From NCBI RefSeq assembly GCF_002220865.2, contig NZ_NHRJ02000018.1:1-64000 (forward strand): a DNA stretch of 64,000 bases, in the 5' to 3' direction. Positions 8,896 through 17,626 of this stretch are shown here, piece after piece. The translations under genes were made by a program, and so were the position numbers. The notes under the pieces are model-generated. The model was not told where the DNA came from, did no database searches, and saw only the letters and a list, made by a program, of their open reading frames with translations. Within the stretch, counting starts at the first letter, position 1; every line of letters starts with the position of its first letter. This DNA is from Paenibacillus xerothermodurans. GTDB lineage: Bacteria > Bacillota > Bacilli > Paenibacillales > NBRC-103111.

Positions 8896-9105
8896 GCCGG
8901 CACGCGGTGTCAAGCGTTGAGTAAGCCGCACTTGGCCACACCAAGCCTAAGAGGGATCGTTGCACGGTGTTATAGCGCAAGCATAAGCCGCACATGGCAA
9001 ACCAAGCGTAAGAGGGAGCGGTGCACGGTGTTATACCACAGGAGCAAGCCGTTCGTAGGGACCGAGCGTGAGAAGGCGCTGTGTGTGTGAGACCAAGCTA
9101 GAGGA
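8894..9105. repeat. Degenerate tandem repeats, 61-62 bp period
   Basis: Two clear copies begin at 8922 and 8984, sharing TAAGCCGCAC, ACCAAGC.TAAGAGGGA and TGCACGGTGTTATA. A third, more decayed copy begins about 9045 (CAAGCCG, GACCGAGCGTGAGA), and a partial one precedes them at 8894. The repeats have no coding logic and lie between the acyltransferase and the histidine operon. The remaining intergenic sequence (9106-9232) shows nothing recognisable; a T-box or other leader could not be found. Confidence 0.6.
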
Positions 9106-9232
9106 AGGCACCTTCGGCGGCTGGCTCCCGTGCGGGTTACCCCATCGAGTTTTGGGGCGCAAACGGTGACAGCAAGGGATGGCTAAGCCGGTTATGCAGG
9201 GGAAATTTTCTGCTTCTAGCACACAGTTTTCA

Positions 9233-9261
9233 TTGACGCAATCAGGTTTGGATGATAAACT
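9233..9261 (+). promoter_or_regulatory. Candidate sigma-A promoter for the his operon
   Basis: TTGACG, a 17-base spacer and TAAACT, 95 bases upstream of the hisZ start. The -35 box is good and the -10 box is weak (4 of 6). Confidence 0.4.
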
Positions 9262-9355
9262 TACGATTACATTCTTTATTTTGGTAGTATGGTAGCATAT
9301 TATCGCGCTAAAGCGAATTATTACTTATAAAGGTTACTGATAGGCGGGTGAGCAT

Positions 9356-10555
9356 GTGTCGAAACCGAAAGTGTTTGAAAAACCGGCCGGCGTAAAGGAC
9401 TATCTGCCGGAGGCCGTGGGCAAGCTGCGTGCCATAGAAACGAATGTGCTTCAATGTATGGAGAGCTGGGGTTACCGGGAAATTATGACGCCGACGTTGG
9501 AATTTTATGATACGGTGGGGGTGGCCAGCTCCACGGAGGACAGGAAGTTGTTCAAACTGTTGGACCGTAAGGGTACAACACTGGTTATGCGTTCTGATAT
9601 GACTGCGCCGATTGCACGTGTCGTATCCTCGCTGCTGCAGGAGCAGCCTTTTCCGATCCGGTTGTCCTATCATGCGAATGTGTTTCGGGCTATTGAAGAG
9701 GAAGCCGGGCGGGATGCGGAATTTTTCCAAACCGGTGTCGAACTGGTAGGGGATGCCTCTTCGGAGTCGGACGCAGAGGTTATTGCGTTAGCGATCGCCT
9801 GTCTGCAAGCCGCAGGAGTTCAGGAATTTAAGATCGCGCTTGGCCATGTAGGTTTCCTCACGGGACTGTTCGAGGAAACGCTCCAGGAGCATAAGGATGC
9901 GCAGCACAGTCTCAAGCGATGTCTGTTGAACCGCGATCACGTCGGCTATCGGGAGATTATCAGGTCATTAGCATTGCCTGACACAGTTAGTCAGGAGCTG
10001 GAGGGTGTTCTCAGATTGCGGGGGGGGCAGGAGATTTGCGAGCAAGCGCGGCAAGTGACGGCAGATCCCACGGCCCAAAAGTCAATATCCCATTTATGCC
10101 AGGTTTGGGATGTGTTGCAAGCGTATGGCGTGAGTGACCATGTGATGATTGATCTGACGATGATCGGGGATTTCTCTTATTACACGGGGATGACTTTTGA
10201 AGGCTATGCCGCGGATCTTGGTTTTCCGGTTTGCAACGGGGGGCGCTATGACAACTTACTCACTCATTTCGGCCGTCCGGCGCCGGCTACCGGCTTTGCG
10301 TTGAAGACTAACCGTATACTGGAAGTAGTAGGCACGCGGCCGGATCGGCCAACTCACCGGCAGCTGGTGGTTTATTCGGCATCACGCCGTGCAGAAGCAT
10401 TCAAGATCGCCGGGGAGCTGCGCGCGCGGGAAGGTGCAGTGGTCGAGACTCGATTGCGCGAGGATGGAGCTCAAGCGGTGAAAGTAATCCGGCAGGGTGA
10501 CGACAGCTATCTGGTAAATGGAGTGCTGTATCAAGACGTGATCGAGCTAGTATAG
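9356..10555 (+). CDS. hisZ: ATP phosphoribosyltransferase regulatory subunit HisZ
   Basis: A 399-residue histidyl-tRNA-synthetase-like protein with no anticodon-binding role. Class II synthetase-type segments are visible (motif 2-like RLSYHANVFRAIEEEAGRDAE and YYTGMTFEGYA), but the protein is fused to no tRNA-binding domain and is encoded next to short-form HisG. HisZ and HisG(S) assemble into a hetero-octamer that catalyses the first step of histidine synthesis and confers feedback inhibition. Starts at GTG 9356 with a modest GGCGGGTGA upstream. First gene of the his operon. Confidence 0.95.
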   Translation: MSKPKVFEKPAGVKDYLPEAVGKLRAIETNVLQCMESWGYREIMTPTLEFYDTVGVASSTEDRKLFKLLDRKGTTLVMRSDMTAPIARVVSSLLQEQPFPIRLSYHANVFRAIEEEAGRDAEFFQTGVELVGDASSESDAEVIALAIACLQAAGVQEFKIALGHVGFLTGLFEETLQEHKDAQHSLKRCLLNRDHVGYREIIRSLALPDTVSQELEGVLRLRGGQEICEQARQVTADPTAQKSISHLCQVWDVLQAYGVSDHVMIDLTMIGDFSYYTGMTFEGYAADLGFPVCNGGRYDNLLTHFGRPAPATGFALKTNRILEVVGTRPDRPTHRQLVVYSASRRAEAFKIAGELRAREGAVVETRLREDGAQAVKVIRQGDDSYLVNGVLYQDVIELV

Positions 10556-10567
10556 AGGAGTGAGGAC

Positions 10568-11206
10568 ATGCAGGATGTATTGAAGGTAGCCATGCCCAAA
10601 GGGCGTATATATAAGCAGGCCTCTAAGCTGTTTCGCGAAGCGGGGCTAGAGATTCCCGACGATATCGACGACTCCCGGAAGCTCATCATTGCGGTGCCTG
10701 AAGCTCATATGGAATTCATTATGGCTAAACCTGTGGACGTCCCAACCTACGTGGAATATGGAGTTGCGGACATCGGGGTGGTCGGCAAGGATGTGTTGAT
10801 GGAAGAAAACCGCAACGTTTACGAGCTGCTCGATCTAGGTATCGCCCGCTGCCGGATGTCCGTGATCGGCCTACCCGACTGGCAGCCTATGTTGAACCCT
10901 CGTGTGGCGACGAAGTACCCGAATGTGGCTTCACAGTATTTTCGTGAACAGGGTCAGCAGGTTGAGGTTATCAAGCTGAACGGGTCAATCGAATTGGCGC
11001 CTCTCATCGGACTGGCCGACCGAATTGTGGATATGGTTGAGACGGGACAAACATTGCGCGAGAACGGTTTGGTAGAGCAGGAGCAGATTTTTGCTATTAC
11101 AAGCCGGTTAATCGCGAATCGAGTGAGCTACCGCTTGAAGAATGAGACGATTCAGACACTGTGTGACCGATTGCAGCGGTTGATTGTTGCCAGCGGGAGA
11201 GCATAG
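10568..11206 (+). CDS. hisG: ATP phosphoribosyltransferase catalytic subunit (short form)
   Basis: A 212-residue HisG(S) that joins ATP and PRPP to give phosphoribosyl-ATP. It opens with [12 protein letters not shown], has the [11 protein letters not shown] segment and the PRPP-binding [18 protein letters not shown]. It lacks the C-terminal ACT-like regulatory domain of long HisG, so it needs HisZ. It starts 12 bases after hisZ behind GAGGAG. A 259-base gap then separates it from hisD. Confidence 0.97.
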   Translation: MQDVLKVAMPKGRIYKQASKLFREAGLEIPDDIDDSRKLIIAVPEAHMEFIMAKPVDVPTYVEYGVADIGVVGKDVLMEENRNVYELLDLGIARCRMSVIGLPDWQPMLNPRVATKYPNVASQYFREQGQQVEVIKLNGSIELAPLIGLADRIVDMVETGQTLRENGLVEQEQIFAITSRLIANRVSYRLKNETIQTLCDRLQRLIVASGRA

Positions 11207-11465
11207 CGTGAATGTTCACACTGTAACGTAGATGCCAAACGAAGCGAGCGTGCCACACAGAGGTTGGTGTATGTTGTAGTACAGTCATGTTGGTGTTATG
11301 TGTCGTGCAGTGAAGTTCGTGTATGTGGATGTGCGGTACAGCTAAGGTGCAATCGCCCTGTGTGACTGCAGCCAAGCGAATACGTGTTCACAGCAGTACG
11401 TGCGCTCGTTATAAAATAGATGTCAACGTAGGCCTGCGGCCTATCAGCGATAAGGGGGATGTGGG
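11207..11465. other. Intergenic gap inside the his operon
   Basis: The 259 bases between hisG and hisD are unusually long for this operon, whose other junctions overlap or are at most 33 bases. I see no ORF, tRNA, clear terminator or promoter pair. A short GC-rich inverted repeat (TAGGCC-TGC-GGCCTA, about 11430-11444) lies just before the hisD ribosome binding site. The sequence is GT-rich on the plus strand. Confidence 0.5.
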
Positions 11466-12755
11466 ATGAAGATCATGCCGGCAGGCGCGTTTGCGCTGGA
11501 GCGCCAGGTGGTGTACGGTTCGGAGGAGCAGAACCGCCGCGTGAAGAGCATTATTGAACACGTGCGCAGCGAAGGGGATGCGGCGCTGAGAAGCTTCGCT
11601 CAGGAGTTCGACGGTGTGACGGTCGACCAACTCCGCGTGAGCGAAGCGGAAATCCAGGCCGCCTATGCCAGGGTGGACGAGAGCTTTCTCGCCGCCATCC
11701 GGGAGGCGGCGGACAATATTCGGCGCTTCCATGAGAAGCAGAAGCGCACGTCTTGGATGGATCTGCAGGCCGACGGCAGCATCCTGGGGCAAATCATGCG
11801 ACCGCTGCGGCGGGTCGGATTGTATGTTCCGGGCGGAAAGGCAGCATACCCGTCTTCCGTCCTGATGAACGCCATTCCGGCCCAGGTCGCCGGTGTGCCG
11901 GAGATCGTAATGGTAACGCCGCCGGCTACAGCCGGGGTGGCAGGCATTGACCCGCACATACTCGTAGCTGCTGCAGAAGCGGGCGTGAGCGAGATTTACC
12001 GTGTCGGCGGAGCTCAAGCAGTAGCAGCGCTCGCATACGGCACGGAGTCGATCCCCGCGGCTGATAAAATCGTAGGCCCGGGCAACATCTACGTCGCTCT
12101 GGCTAAGCGTTACGTGTTCGGCGTTGTGGATATCGACAGCATCGCGGGACCGAGTGAGATCGTGGTGCTTGCCGATGATACGGCCGATCCGGCTTACGTA
12201 GCGGCGGATCTTCTGTCCCAGGCCGAGCACGACGAGATGGCCTCGGCGATTCTGGTGACGCCGTCGGCGGCTCTGGCGAAGGCGGTAGCCGCCGAGGTCG
12301 ACCGGCAGCTGGAGTCGCTCCCGCGGCGGGCCATAGCGGAGAAGTCGATCCGCGACAACGGTGTAATTCTGACGGTCGCAACACTCGAAGCGGGCGTACG
12401 TGTCGTCAATCAACTGGCACCGGAGCACCTTGAGATTCTCGCTGCGGATCCGTTCCAGCACTTGAGCGCGATTGAGAACGCTGGCGCCATTTTCCTGGGA
12501 CCTTACAGCTCGGAGCCGGTAGGGGATTATTTCGCGGGCCCCAACCATGTGCTTCCGACCAATGGAACGGCACGGTTTTCGTCCCCGCTCAATGTGGATC
12601 ATTTTATGAAGAAATCCAGTGTCATCTATTATAGCAAGGAAGCAATACAGCAGAATGGTGATAAAATTATGGCGCTGGCCCGGCATGAAGGCTTGGAAGC
12701 ACATGCGAGAGCCATTCAAATAAGATTGCAGAAAGAAGGGATTGCCCGTGGCTGA
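11466..12755 (+). CDS. hisD: Histidinol dehydrogenase
   Basis: A 429-residue zinc enzyme that oxidises histidinol to histidine in two NAD-dependent steps. The motifs [20 protein letters not shown], the [12 protein letters not shown] segment, [15 protein letters not shown] (catalytic Glu-His region) and [13 protein letters not shown] are all present. The length is typical. AAGGGGGAT precedes the ATG. The region has clearly higher GC than flanking intergenic DNA, which gives long but meaningless ORFs on the opposite strand. The 3' end overlaps hisB. Confidence 0.97.
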   Translation: MKIMPAGAFALERQVVYGSEEQNRRVKSIIEHVRSEGDAALRSFAQEFDGVTVDQLRVSEAEIQAAYARVDESFLAAIREAADNIRRFHEKQKRTSWMDLQADGSILGQIMRPLRRVGLYVPGGKAAYPSSVLMNAIPAQVAGVPEIVMVTPPATAGVAGIDPHILVAAAEAGVSEIYRVGGAQAVAALAYGTESIPAADKIVGPGNIYVALAKRYVFGVVDIDSIAGPSEIVVLADDTADPAYVAADLLSQAEHDEMASAILVTPSAALAKAVAAEVDRQLESLPRRAIAEKSIRDNGVILTVATLEAGVRVVNQLAPEHLEILAADPFQHLSAIENAGAIFLGPYSSEPVGDYFAGPNHVLPTNGTARFSSPLNVDHFMKKSSVIYYSKEAIQQNGDKIMALARHEGLEAHARAIQIRLQKEGIARG

Positions 12756-13353
12756 ACAGCAGCAAAGCACACGCTCGTCTCGGATTGCACGCGAAACTAA
12801 TGAAACTGACATTCAACTGTCCTTTAACGTAGATGGTACCGGTATTTCCGAGATTGAAACTGACGTACCATTCCTGAATCATATGTTGGATTTATTCACC
12901 AAGCATGGCCAGTTCGATTTGCAGGTTAAGGCGGTCGGAGATGTTGATATCGACGATCACCACACGGTGGAGGATATCGGTATCTGTCTAGGCCAGACGC
13001 TGCGTGAAGCATTGGGCGAAAAGAAAGGTATTAAACGGTACGCCAACGTCTTCATCCCTATGGACGAGGCTTTGGCTCAGGTCGTGATTGATATCAGCAA
13101 TCGCCCGCATTTTGAGTATCGAGCGCAGTACCCTTCCCAACAGGTCGGCAGCTTCTCAACCGAAATGGTGCACGAATTTCTGTGGAAGCTCGCTTTGGAA
13201 GCCAGAATTACTCTGCACGTCATCGTGCATTATGGACAAAACACACATCACATGATCGAAGCCATCTTCAAAGCTCTCGGACGCGCGATTGACGAGGCGA
13301 CCACGATTGATCCCCGGGTGAAAGGCGTACCGTCGACGAAGGGAGTACTGTAG
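12748..13353 (+). CDS. hisB: Imidazoleglycerol-phosphate dehydratase
   Basis: A 201-residue monofunctional HisB that dehydrates imidazoleglycerol phosphate. It contains the two metal-binding His clusters, [17 protein letters not shown] and the [14 protein letters not shown] segment. GTG 12748 is the best start: GAAGGG lies seven bases upstream and the gene overlaps hisD by eight bases. A TTG two codons earlier is also possible. No histidinol-phosphatase domain is fused; that job falls to hisJ at 15493. Confidence 0.96.
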   Translation: MAEQQQSTRSSRIARETNETDIQLSFNVDGTGISEIETDVPFLNHMLDLFTKHGQFDLQVKAVGDVDIDDHHTVEDIGICLGQTLREALGEKKGIKRYANVFIPMDEALAQVVIDISNRPHFEYRAQYPSQQVGSFSTEMVHEFLWKLALEARITLHVIVHYGQNTHHMIEAIFKALGRAIDEATTIDPRVKGVPSTKGVL

Positions 13354-13354
13354 C

Positions 13355-13969
13355 ATGATCGCGATCTTTGATTACGGCATGGGCAATCTGCACAGCGTGA
13401 GCAAAGCGGTGGAACGGCTTGGCTACCAGGCGCTGGTGACAAGCAATGAAGCGGAAATCATGCAGGCCGATGGTTCGATCCTGCCGGGCGTCGGCGCGTT
13501 CGGAGATGCCATGCAGCAGCTGCGGGAAACGGGCTTGGATGATACGGCGCGGCGCTATGCGGCGAACGGCAAACCGCTGCTTGGCATTTGCCTGGGCATG
13601 CAGCTGCTGTTCACCCGCAGTGAGGAGCACGGCTCCTATGAGGGACTCAATTTACTACCAGGGCGGGTTGTGCGCTTCAACGGCAGATACAAGGTACCGC
13701 ACATGGGTTGGAACCGACTGGAGTATAAGCAACCGAGCCCGCTGTTCGCCAATGTGGCTGAAGGACACGTCTACTTTGTTCATTCGTACTACGCACTGCC
13801 GGAACAGTCTTCGGATCTGCTCGCCGTCACTGATTACAATGAGCAGGTGGCAGCGATTGTCGGCCGGGACAATGTGTTCGGAATGCAGTTTCATCCGGAG
13901 AAAAGCGGTGAGACCGGCATGCAACTGCTTGGCAATTTTCTCGGTTTCTGTGCCGGGACTCGTAAATAG
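13355..13969 (+). CDS. hisH: Imidazole glycerol phosphate synthase, glutaminase subunit
   Basis: A 204-residue class I glutamine amidotransferase that supplies ammonia to HisF. The nucleophile Cys is in LLGICLGMQLLF, and the His-Glu pair is in QFHPEKSGETG. It starts one base after the hisB stop. Directly downstream one expects hisA, but hisF follows after 33 bases. Confidence 0.97.
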   Translation: MIAIFDYGMGNLHSVSKAVERLGYQALVTSNEAEIMQADGSILPGVGAFGDAMQQLRETGLDDTARRYAANGKPLLGICLGMQLLFTRSEEHGSYEGLNLLPGRVVRFNGRYKVPHMGWNRLEYKQPSPLFANVAEGHVYFVHSYYALPEQSSDLLAVTDYNEQVAAIVGRDNVFGMQFHPEKSGETGMQLLGNFLGFCAGTRK

Positions 13970-14002
13970 TAGTTTCAATTCGCTGAGGGAGAGTGAAAAA
14001 GA

Positions 14003-14761
14003 ATGCTGGCAAAACGGATCATACCGTGCTTGGATGTGAAAGATGGCCGCGTGGTTAAGGGTGTTAACTTCGTGAACTTGCGCGATGCCGGCGATCCCGT
14101 GGAGCTAGCTGCGATCTATGACCGCGAAGGCGCCGATGAACTGGTCTTTCTCGATATCTCGGCTTCGGTAGAGGGTCGTGCCACGATGGTGGAGGTAGTC
14201 AAGAAGACCGCTGGCGAAATTACCATCCCGTTTACGGTAGGCGGCGGAATATCCAGTGTGGATGACATGAAGCGCCTGCTTCGTGCCGGGGCGGATAAGA
14301 TCGGTATCAATACGGCTGCAGTGACAAATCCCCAATTGATTTCGGATGGAGCCCGGCGCTTCGGCGTACAGTGTATCGTAGTCGCAATCGATGCCCGTTA
14401 TAATCCGGCTTGGGGTGAATGGGAAGTATTTACCCACGGCGGGCGCAAGGAGACGGGGATTAAGGCATTAGAGTGGGCCAAACGGGTCGAAACGCTCGGG
14501 GCGGGGGAGATTTTGCTGACCAGCATGGATGCAGATGGTACAAAGGACGGTTTTGATCTGCCGCTGACCAAGGCGGTGTCGGACAGCGTTGGCATACCGG
14601 TTATCGCTTCCGGAGGTGCCGGCACGACGGAGCACTTCTATGATGTGTTTACCGAAGGTAAGGCGGATGCGGGGCTAGCGGCAACTATTTTTCATTACAA
14701 AGAGCTAACCATACAAGAGGTCAAAGATAGCCTTAGAAGTAAAGGAGTGGAGATCCGGTGA
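14003..14761 (+). CDS. hisF: Imidazole glycerol phosphate synthase, cyclase subunit
   Basis: A 252-residue TIM barrel. The HisF hallmarks are [31 protein letters not shown] with the catalytic Asp, [10 protein letters not shown], the [12 protein letters not shown] segment and [14 protein letters not shown] with the second catalytic Asp. These separate it clearly from HisA. The family length is matched. GGGAGAG precedes the ATG, and the stop overlaps the GTG of hisIE. Confidence 0.97.
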   Translation: MLAKRIIPCLDVKDGRVVKGVNFVNLRDAGDPVELAAIYDREGADELVFLDISASVEGRATMVEVVKKTAGEITIPFTVGGGISSVDDMKRLLRAGADKIGINTAAVTNPQLISDGARRFGVQCIVVAIDARYNPAWGEWEVFTHGGRKETGIKALEWAKRVETLGAGEILLTSMDADGTKDGFDLPLTKAVSDSVGIPVIASGGAGTTEHFYDVFTEGKADAGLAATIFHYKELTIQEVKDSLRSKGVEIR

Positions 14762-15477
14762 GCAACGATAACATACAGCAACCGGACGGCCAGCCGGCCG
14801 TTGCGAATATTGAGCAGTTAGAGGCAGCTATTAAGTGGGATACGAACGGGCTGGTACCGGCGATTATTCAAGATGCAGCCAGCAAAGACGTGCTGATGAT
14901 GGCTTACATGAATCTGGATTCCTTGAAGCTCACGCTTGAATCCGGCCAGTCTTGGTTTTGGAGCCGTTCGCGCAGCGAACTGTGGCACAAGGGGGCGACC
15001 TCGGGCAACATTCAAAAAGTCAGGTCGTTGAAGTACGATTGCGATGGCGACACATTGCTGGTTCTGGTAGAGCAAATCGGTCCCGCGTGCCATACGGGCA
15101 AATACAGCTGCTTCCAGCACGAAGTGCCGGTGGCAGGACAGGCGGGTGAGCAGCAGTTGGCACAAGACGCCGGTGCGGCTGGAGACCGTTTTGCGATGCT
15201 GTCTAAGCTGGAATCCGTGATTGCACAGCGCGAAGCGGAGCGTCCGGAGGGCTCTTATACGACATATTTATTCGAAAAAGGGATCGACAAAATACTGAAG
15301 AAGGTCGGCGAAGAAAGCGCCGAGGTGATCATTGCCGCCAAAAACCGCGACAGCGTCGAGCTGCGCTGTGAAACCAGCGACCTTATTTTTCATACCATGG
15401 TATTGCTGCGCGAAGCCAAGCTTCCGCTCGACGATGTGCTGCGTGAGCTGGATAAGCGCCACAATTCCAAAAAATAA
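14758..15477 (+). CDS. hisIE: Bifunctional phosphoribosyl-AMP cyclohydrolase / phosphoribosyl-ATP pyrophosphatase
   Basis: A 239-residue fusion carrying steps 2 and 3 of histidine synthesis. The HisI half (to about residue 125) has [17 protein letters not shown] and the zinc-binding DCDGD plus CHTGKYSCF. The HisE half begins near residue 145 ([19 protein letters not shown]) and contains the [13 protein letters not shown] metal-binding helix. It starts at a GTG overlapping the hisF stop by four bases, with AAAGGAG upstream. Confidence 0.96.
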   Translation: MSNDNIQQPDGQPAVANIEQLEAAIKWDTNGLVPAIIQDAASKDVLMMAYMNLDSLKLTLESGQSWFWSRSRSELWHKGATSGNIQKVRSLKYDCDGDTLLVLVEQIGPACHTGKYSCFQHEVPVAGQAGEQQLAQDAGAAGDRFAMLSKLESVIAQREAERPEGSYTTYLFEKGIDKILKKVGEESAEVIIAAKNRDSVELRCETSDLIFHTMVLLREAKLPLDDVLRELDKRHNSKK

Positions 15478-15492
15478 ACAGGAGAGATTCCC

Positions 15493-16311
15493 ATGCTCAT
15501 CGATTATCATACCCACCATGTCCGCTGCGGGCATGCGTCGGGCGAGCTGGAGGAATACGTGCAAAAGGGCATTGAGCTCGGATTGACCCAGTTGGGCCTT
15601 TCCGATCACATGCCCTTACTGCATGTAGACCCCGCCACCTATCTTCCCGGCATGGCTATGCCGATGGAGGAGCTGCCGAGATATGCCGAGGAGGCTTTGC
15701 GGCTGCAGCAGCAGTACAAGGGGCAAATTGACATCCGCGTAGGCTTGGAAGGTGATTATATCGAGGGGTACGAGAAAGAAATAGAACAAATCGTGACGGC
15801 TTACCCATGGGATTATGTCATTGGGTCCGTGCATTTTCTTGGAGAGTGGGATATTACCGATCACCGTCAACTCGCGGGCTGGGAAGGCCGTGACCCGTAT
15901 GAGGTGTATGTACAATATTATGATGCGGTAAATAAAGCGGTCCGCACGGGTTTTTTCGATTATATAGGGCACATTGATGTTATCAAACGGTTTGGCTTTA
16001 AGCCGGAGCGAAGTGCGACTCATCTGGAGGACGATGTGCTGTATGCGGTGAAGGCGGCGGATATGGCTATCGAACTTAACGCATCCGGCTTGCGTATGCC
16101 TGCGAATGAAATGTTTCCCAGCCGCCGAATGTTGGAAAAGTGCCGCGAACTCGGCATTCCCGTTACGCTCGGTTCGGATGCACATCAGCCCGAACGGCTG
16201 GCGCAATTTCTCGATCAAGCGGTGGCGATGTTACAAGATATCGGCTTTAACGAGCTCGCGACTTTCAGGAACCGGCAAAGAGGCATGCTGTCTATGCAAA
16301 TTAGACCATAA
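15493..16311 (+). CDS. hisJ: Histidinol-phosphatase, PHP family
   Basis: A 272-residue PHP-domain phosphatase that converts histidinol phosphate to histidinol. The metal-binding pattern DYHTHHVRCGHA begins at residue 4. Further ligands lie in LSDHMP, VGLEGDYI, VIGSVHFL, YIGHIDVIKR and GSDAHQPE. It follows hisIE by 15 bases behind GGAGA and closes the operon functionally. Like Bacillus HisJ/HisK, it replaces the HAD-type phosphatase of enteric HisB. Confidence 0.92.
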   Translation: MLIDYHTHHVRCGHASGELEEYVQKGIELGLTQLGLSDHMPLLHVDPATYLPGMAMPMEELPRYAEEALRLQQQYKGQIDIRVGLEGDYIEGYEKEIEQIVTAYPWDYVIGSVHFLGEWDITDHRQLAGWEGRDPYEVYVQYYDAVNKAVRTGFFDYIGHIDVIKRFGFKPERSATHLEDDVLYAVKAADMAIELNASGLRMPANEMFPSRRMLEKCRELGIPVTLGSDAHQPERLAQFLDQAVAMLQDIGFNELATFRNRQRGMLSMQIRP

Positions 16312-16556
16312 CATGAAATATTAGACATAAAGGACCTGTTATTTTCACCGAAACGCCTTTTTCTTAATGAGTTTTTTTCATGTATAATGGAGTTGTGAAC
16401 TTTGTTTATGTATAATGACTGTTGGTGTTCTAATATGGTTTCGAGTTGCTACACAAGAGATTCCACCATGACGCACTATACGTACAACGTCCCTGCCATG
16501 ACGTTCTGGGAACGTTCTGCACACGTGAACGTAAACAATCCATAGCGGAGGTAACC

Positions 16557-17507
16557 ATGTACAGCGACAATTTTAAAGTCTTTTCGGGCTCTTCCAATCC
16601 CAAACTGGCCGAAAGGATTTGCAAGGAACTGAATGTGCCGCTCGGCAAGGTTAAGTTGTCTCGATTCAAAAGCGGCGAAATTTACTGTCTTTATGAAGAA
16701 AGTATGCGAAACTGCGATGTGTTTCTGGTACAGACGTTTTCCCATCCGATCAACGAGCATTTCATGGAACTGCTGGTAATGATGGATGCAGCCAAACGGG
16801 CTTCGGCCAGAACGATCAATTTGGTTGTCCCTTACTATGGTTATTCCCGTCAGGAGCGGAAAGCAGCGCCACGTGAGCCGATCACTGCCAAGCTGGTGGC
16901 CGACTTGATGAATGCCGCCGGTGCTGACCGCGTGATTACGATTGATTTGCATGCTCCGGCGATACAAGGATTTTTCGACATTCCGGTGGACCATTTGACT
17001 GGGCTGGATTTGTTGAGTGCACATATTAAAAAGAAAAACCTCGAGAATCTAATCGTCGTCTCCCCGGACGCGGGCGGCGTTACACGGACGGAAAACTTGG
17101 CTAACGTGCTGGGAGCGCCGATCGCGATGATGTTCAAAAAGCGTTACGCCCATAACGAAGCGGTAGTTACGCACGTCATCGGTGATGTCGAAGGCAAAAC
17201 TCCGGTAATCATCGAGGACTTAATCGATACGGGCACGACGATTGTTAACGTGGTTGAGAGCCTCAAGGAGAGAGGCGCCAACGACGCTTATATACTGGCA
17301 ACGCACCCTGTATTCTCAGGCCCGGCCCTGCAGCGGCTGGATCACCCCAACATCAAGGAAGTCGTAATCACCGACTCAATTGCCATACCTGAGGACCACT
17401 CGGCCCGTTTTACAGTACTCAGCGTAGCGCCGCTTTTGTCGCGCGCGATCAGCATTATCAAGAACGGTGGATCAATTAGCTCACTATTCAAATATGGTGG
17501 CGTTTGA
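16557..17507 (+). CDS. prs: Ribose-phosphate pyrophosphokinase, divergent paralogue
   Basis: A 316-residue PRPP synthetase-fold protein. It begins NFKVFSGSSNPKLAERICKE and has the ATP/Mg regions SRQERKAAPREPITAKLVAD and ITIDLHAPAIQGFFDIPVDH and the flexible VSPDAGGVTRTE. The ribose-5-phosphate loop reads IIEDLIDTGTTIVN instead of the usual DDMIDTAGT, and RFKSGEIYCLYEESMRNCD departs from the RFSDGE core. The housekeeping prs of Bacillota normally lies next to glmU, so this may be a second copy. Placement behind the his operon suggests PRPP supply. Start 16557 follows GCGGAGG. Confidence 0.9.
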   Translation: MYSDNFKVFSGSSNPKLAERICKELNVPLGKVKLSRFKSGEIYCLYEESMRNCDVFLVQTFSHPINEHFMELLVMMDAAKRASARTINLVVPYYGYSRQERKAAPREPITAKLVADLMNAAGADRVITIDLHAPAIQGFFDIPVDHLTGLDLLSAHIKKKNLENLIVVSPDAGGVTRTENLANVLGAPIAMMFKKRYAHNEAVVTHVIGDVEGKTPVIIEDLIDTGTTIVNVVESLKERGANDAYILATHPVFSGPALQRLDHPNIKEVVITDSIAIPEDHSARFTVLSVAPLLSRAISIIKNGGSISSLFKYGGV

Positions 17508-17626
17508 TCGTATCACTTAGCATTTGAGCAGGAGTGTGCTATACTTTTGTTAGAAGCTTTTCAATTGCCACGCAATAACGCTGGTTTCTTGTATATTCCA
17601 GACGGAACCGGAGGTGCCTTATTTTA

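Noticed and set aside
8894-9105. CRISPR array
   Set aside because: Repeats are long, diverged and contiguous without unique spacers, and no cas genes are nearby.
8896-9355. T-box or other amino-acid-sensing leader before hisZ
   Set aside because: No T-box core (such as GGTGGNACCGCG) or specifier-loop arrangement could be seen; only repeats and a weak promoter.
11409-12812. 467-codon open frame on the minus strand across hisD
   Set aside because: It is antisense to a well-conserved hisD, is rich in Arg/His/Cys, has no family signature or ribosome site, and is explained by GC-rich third positions of hisD.
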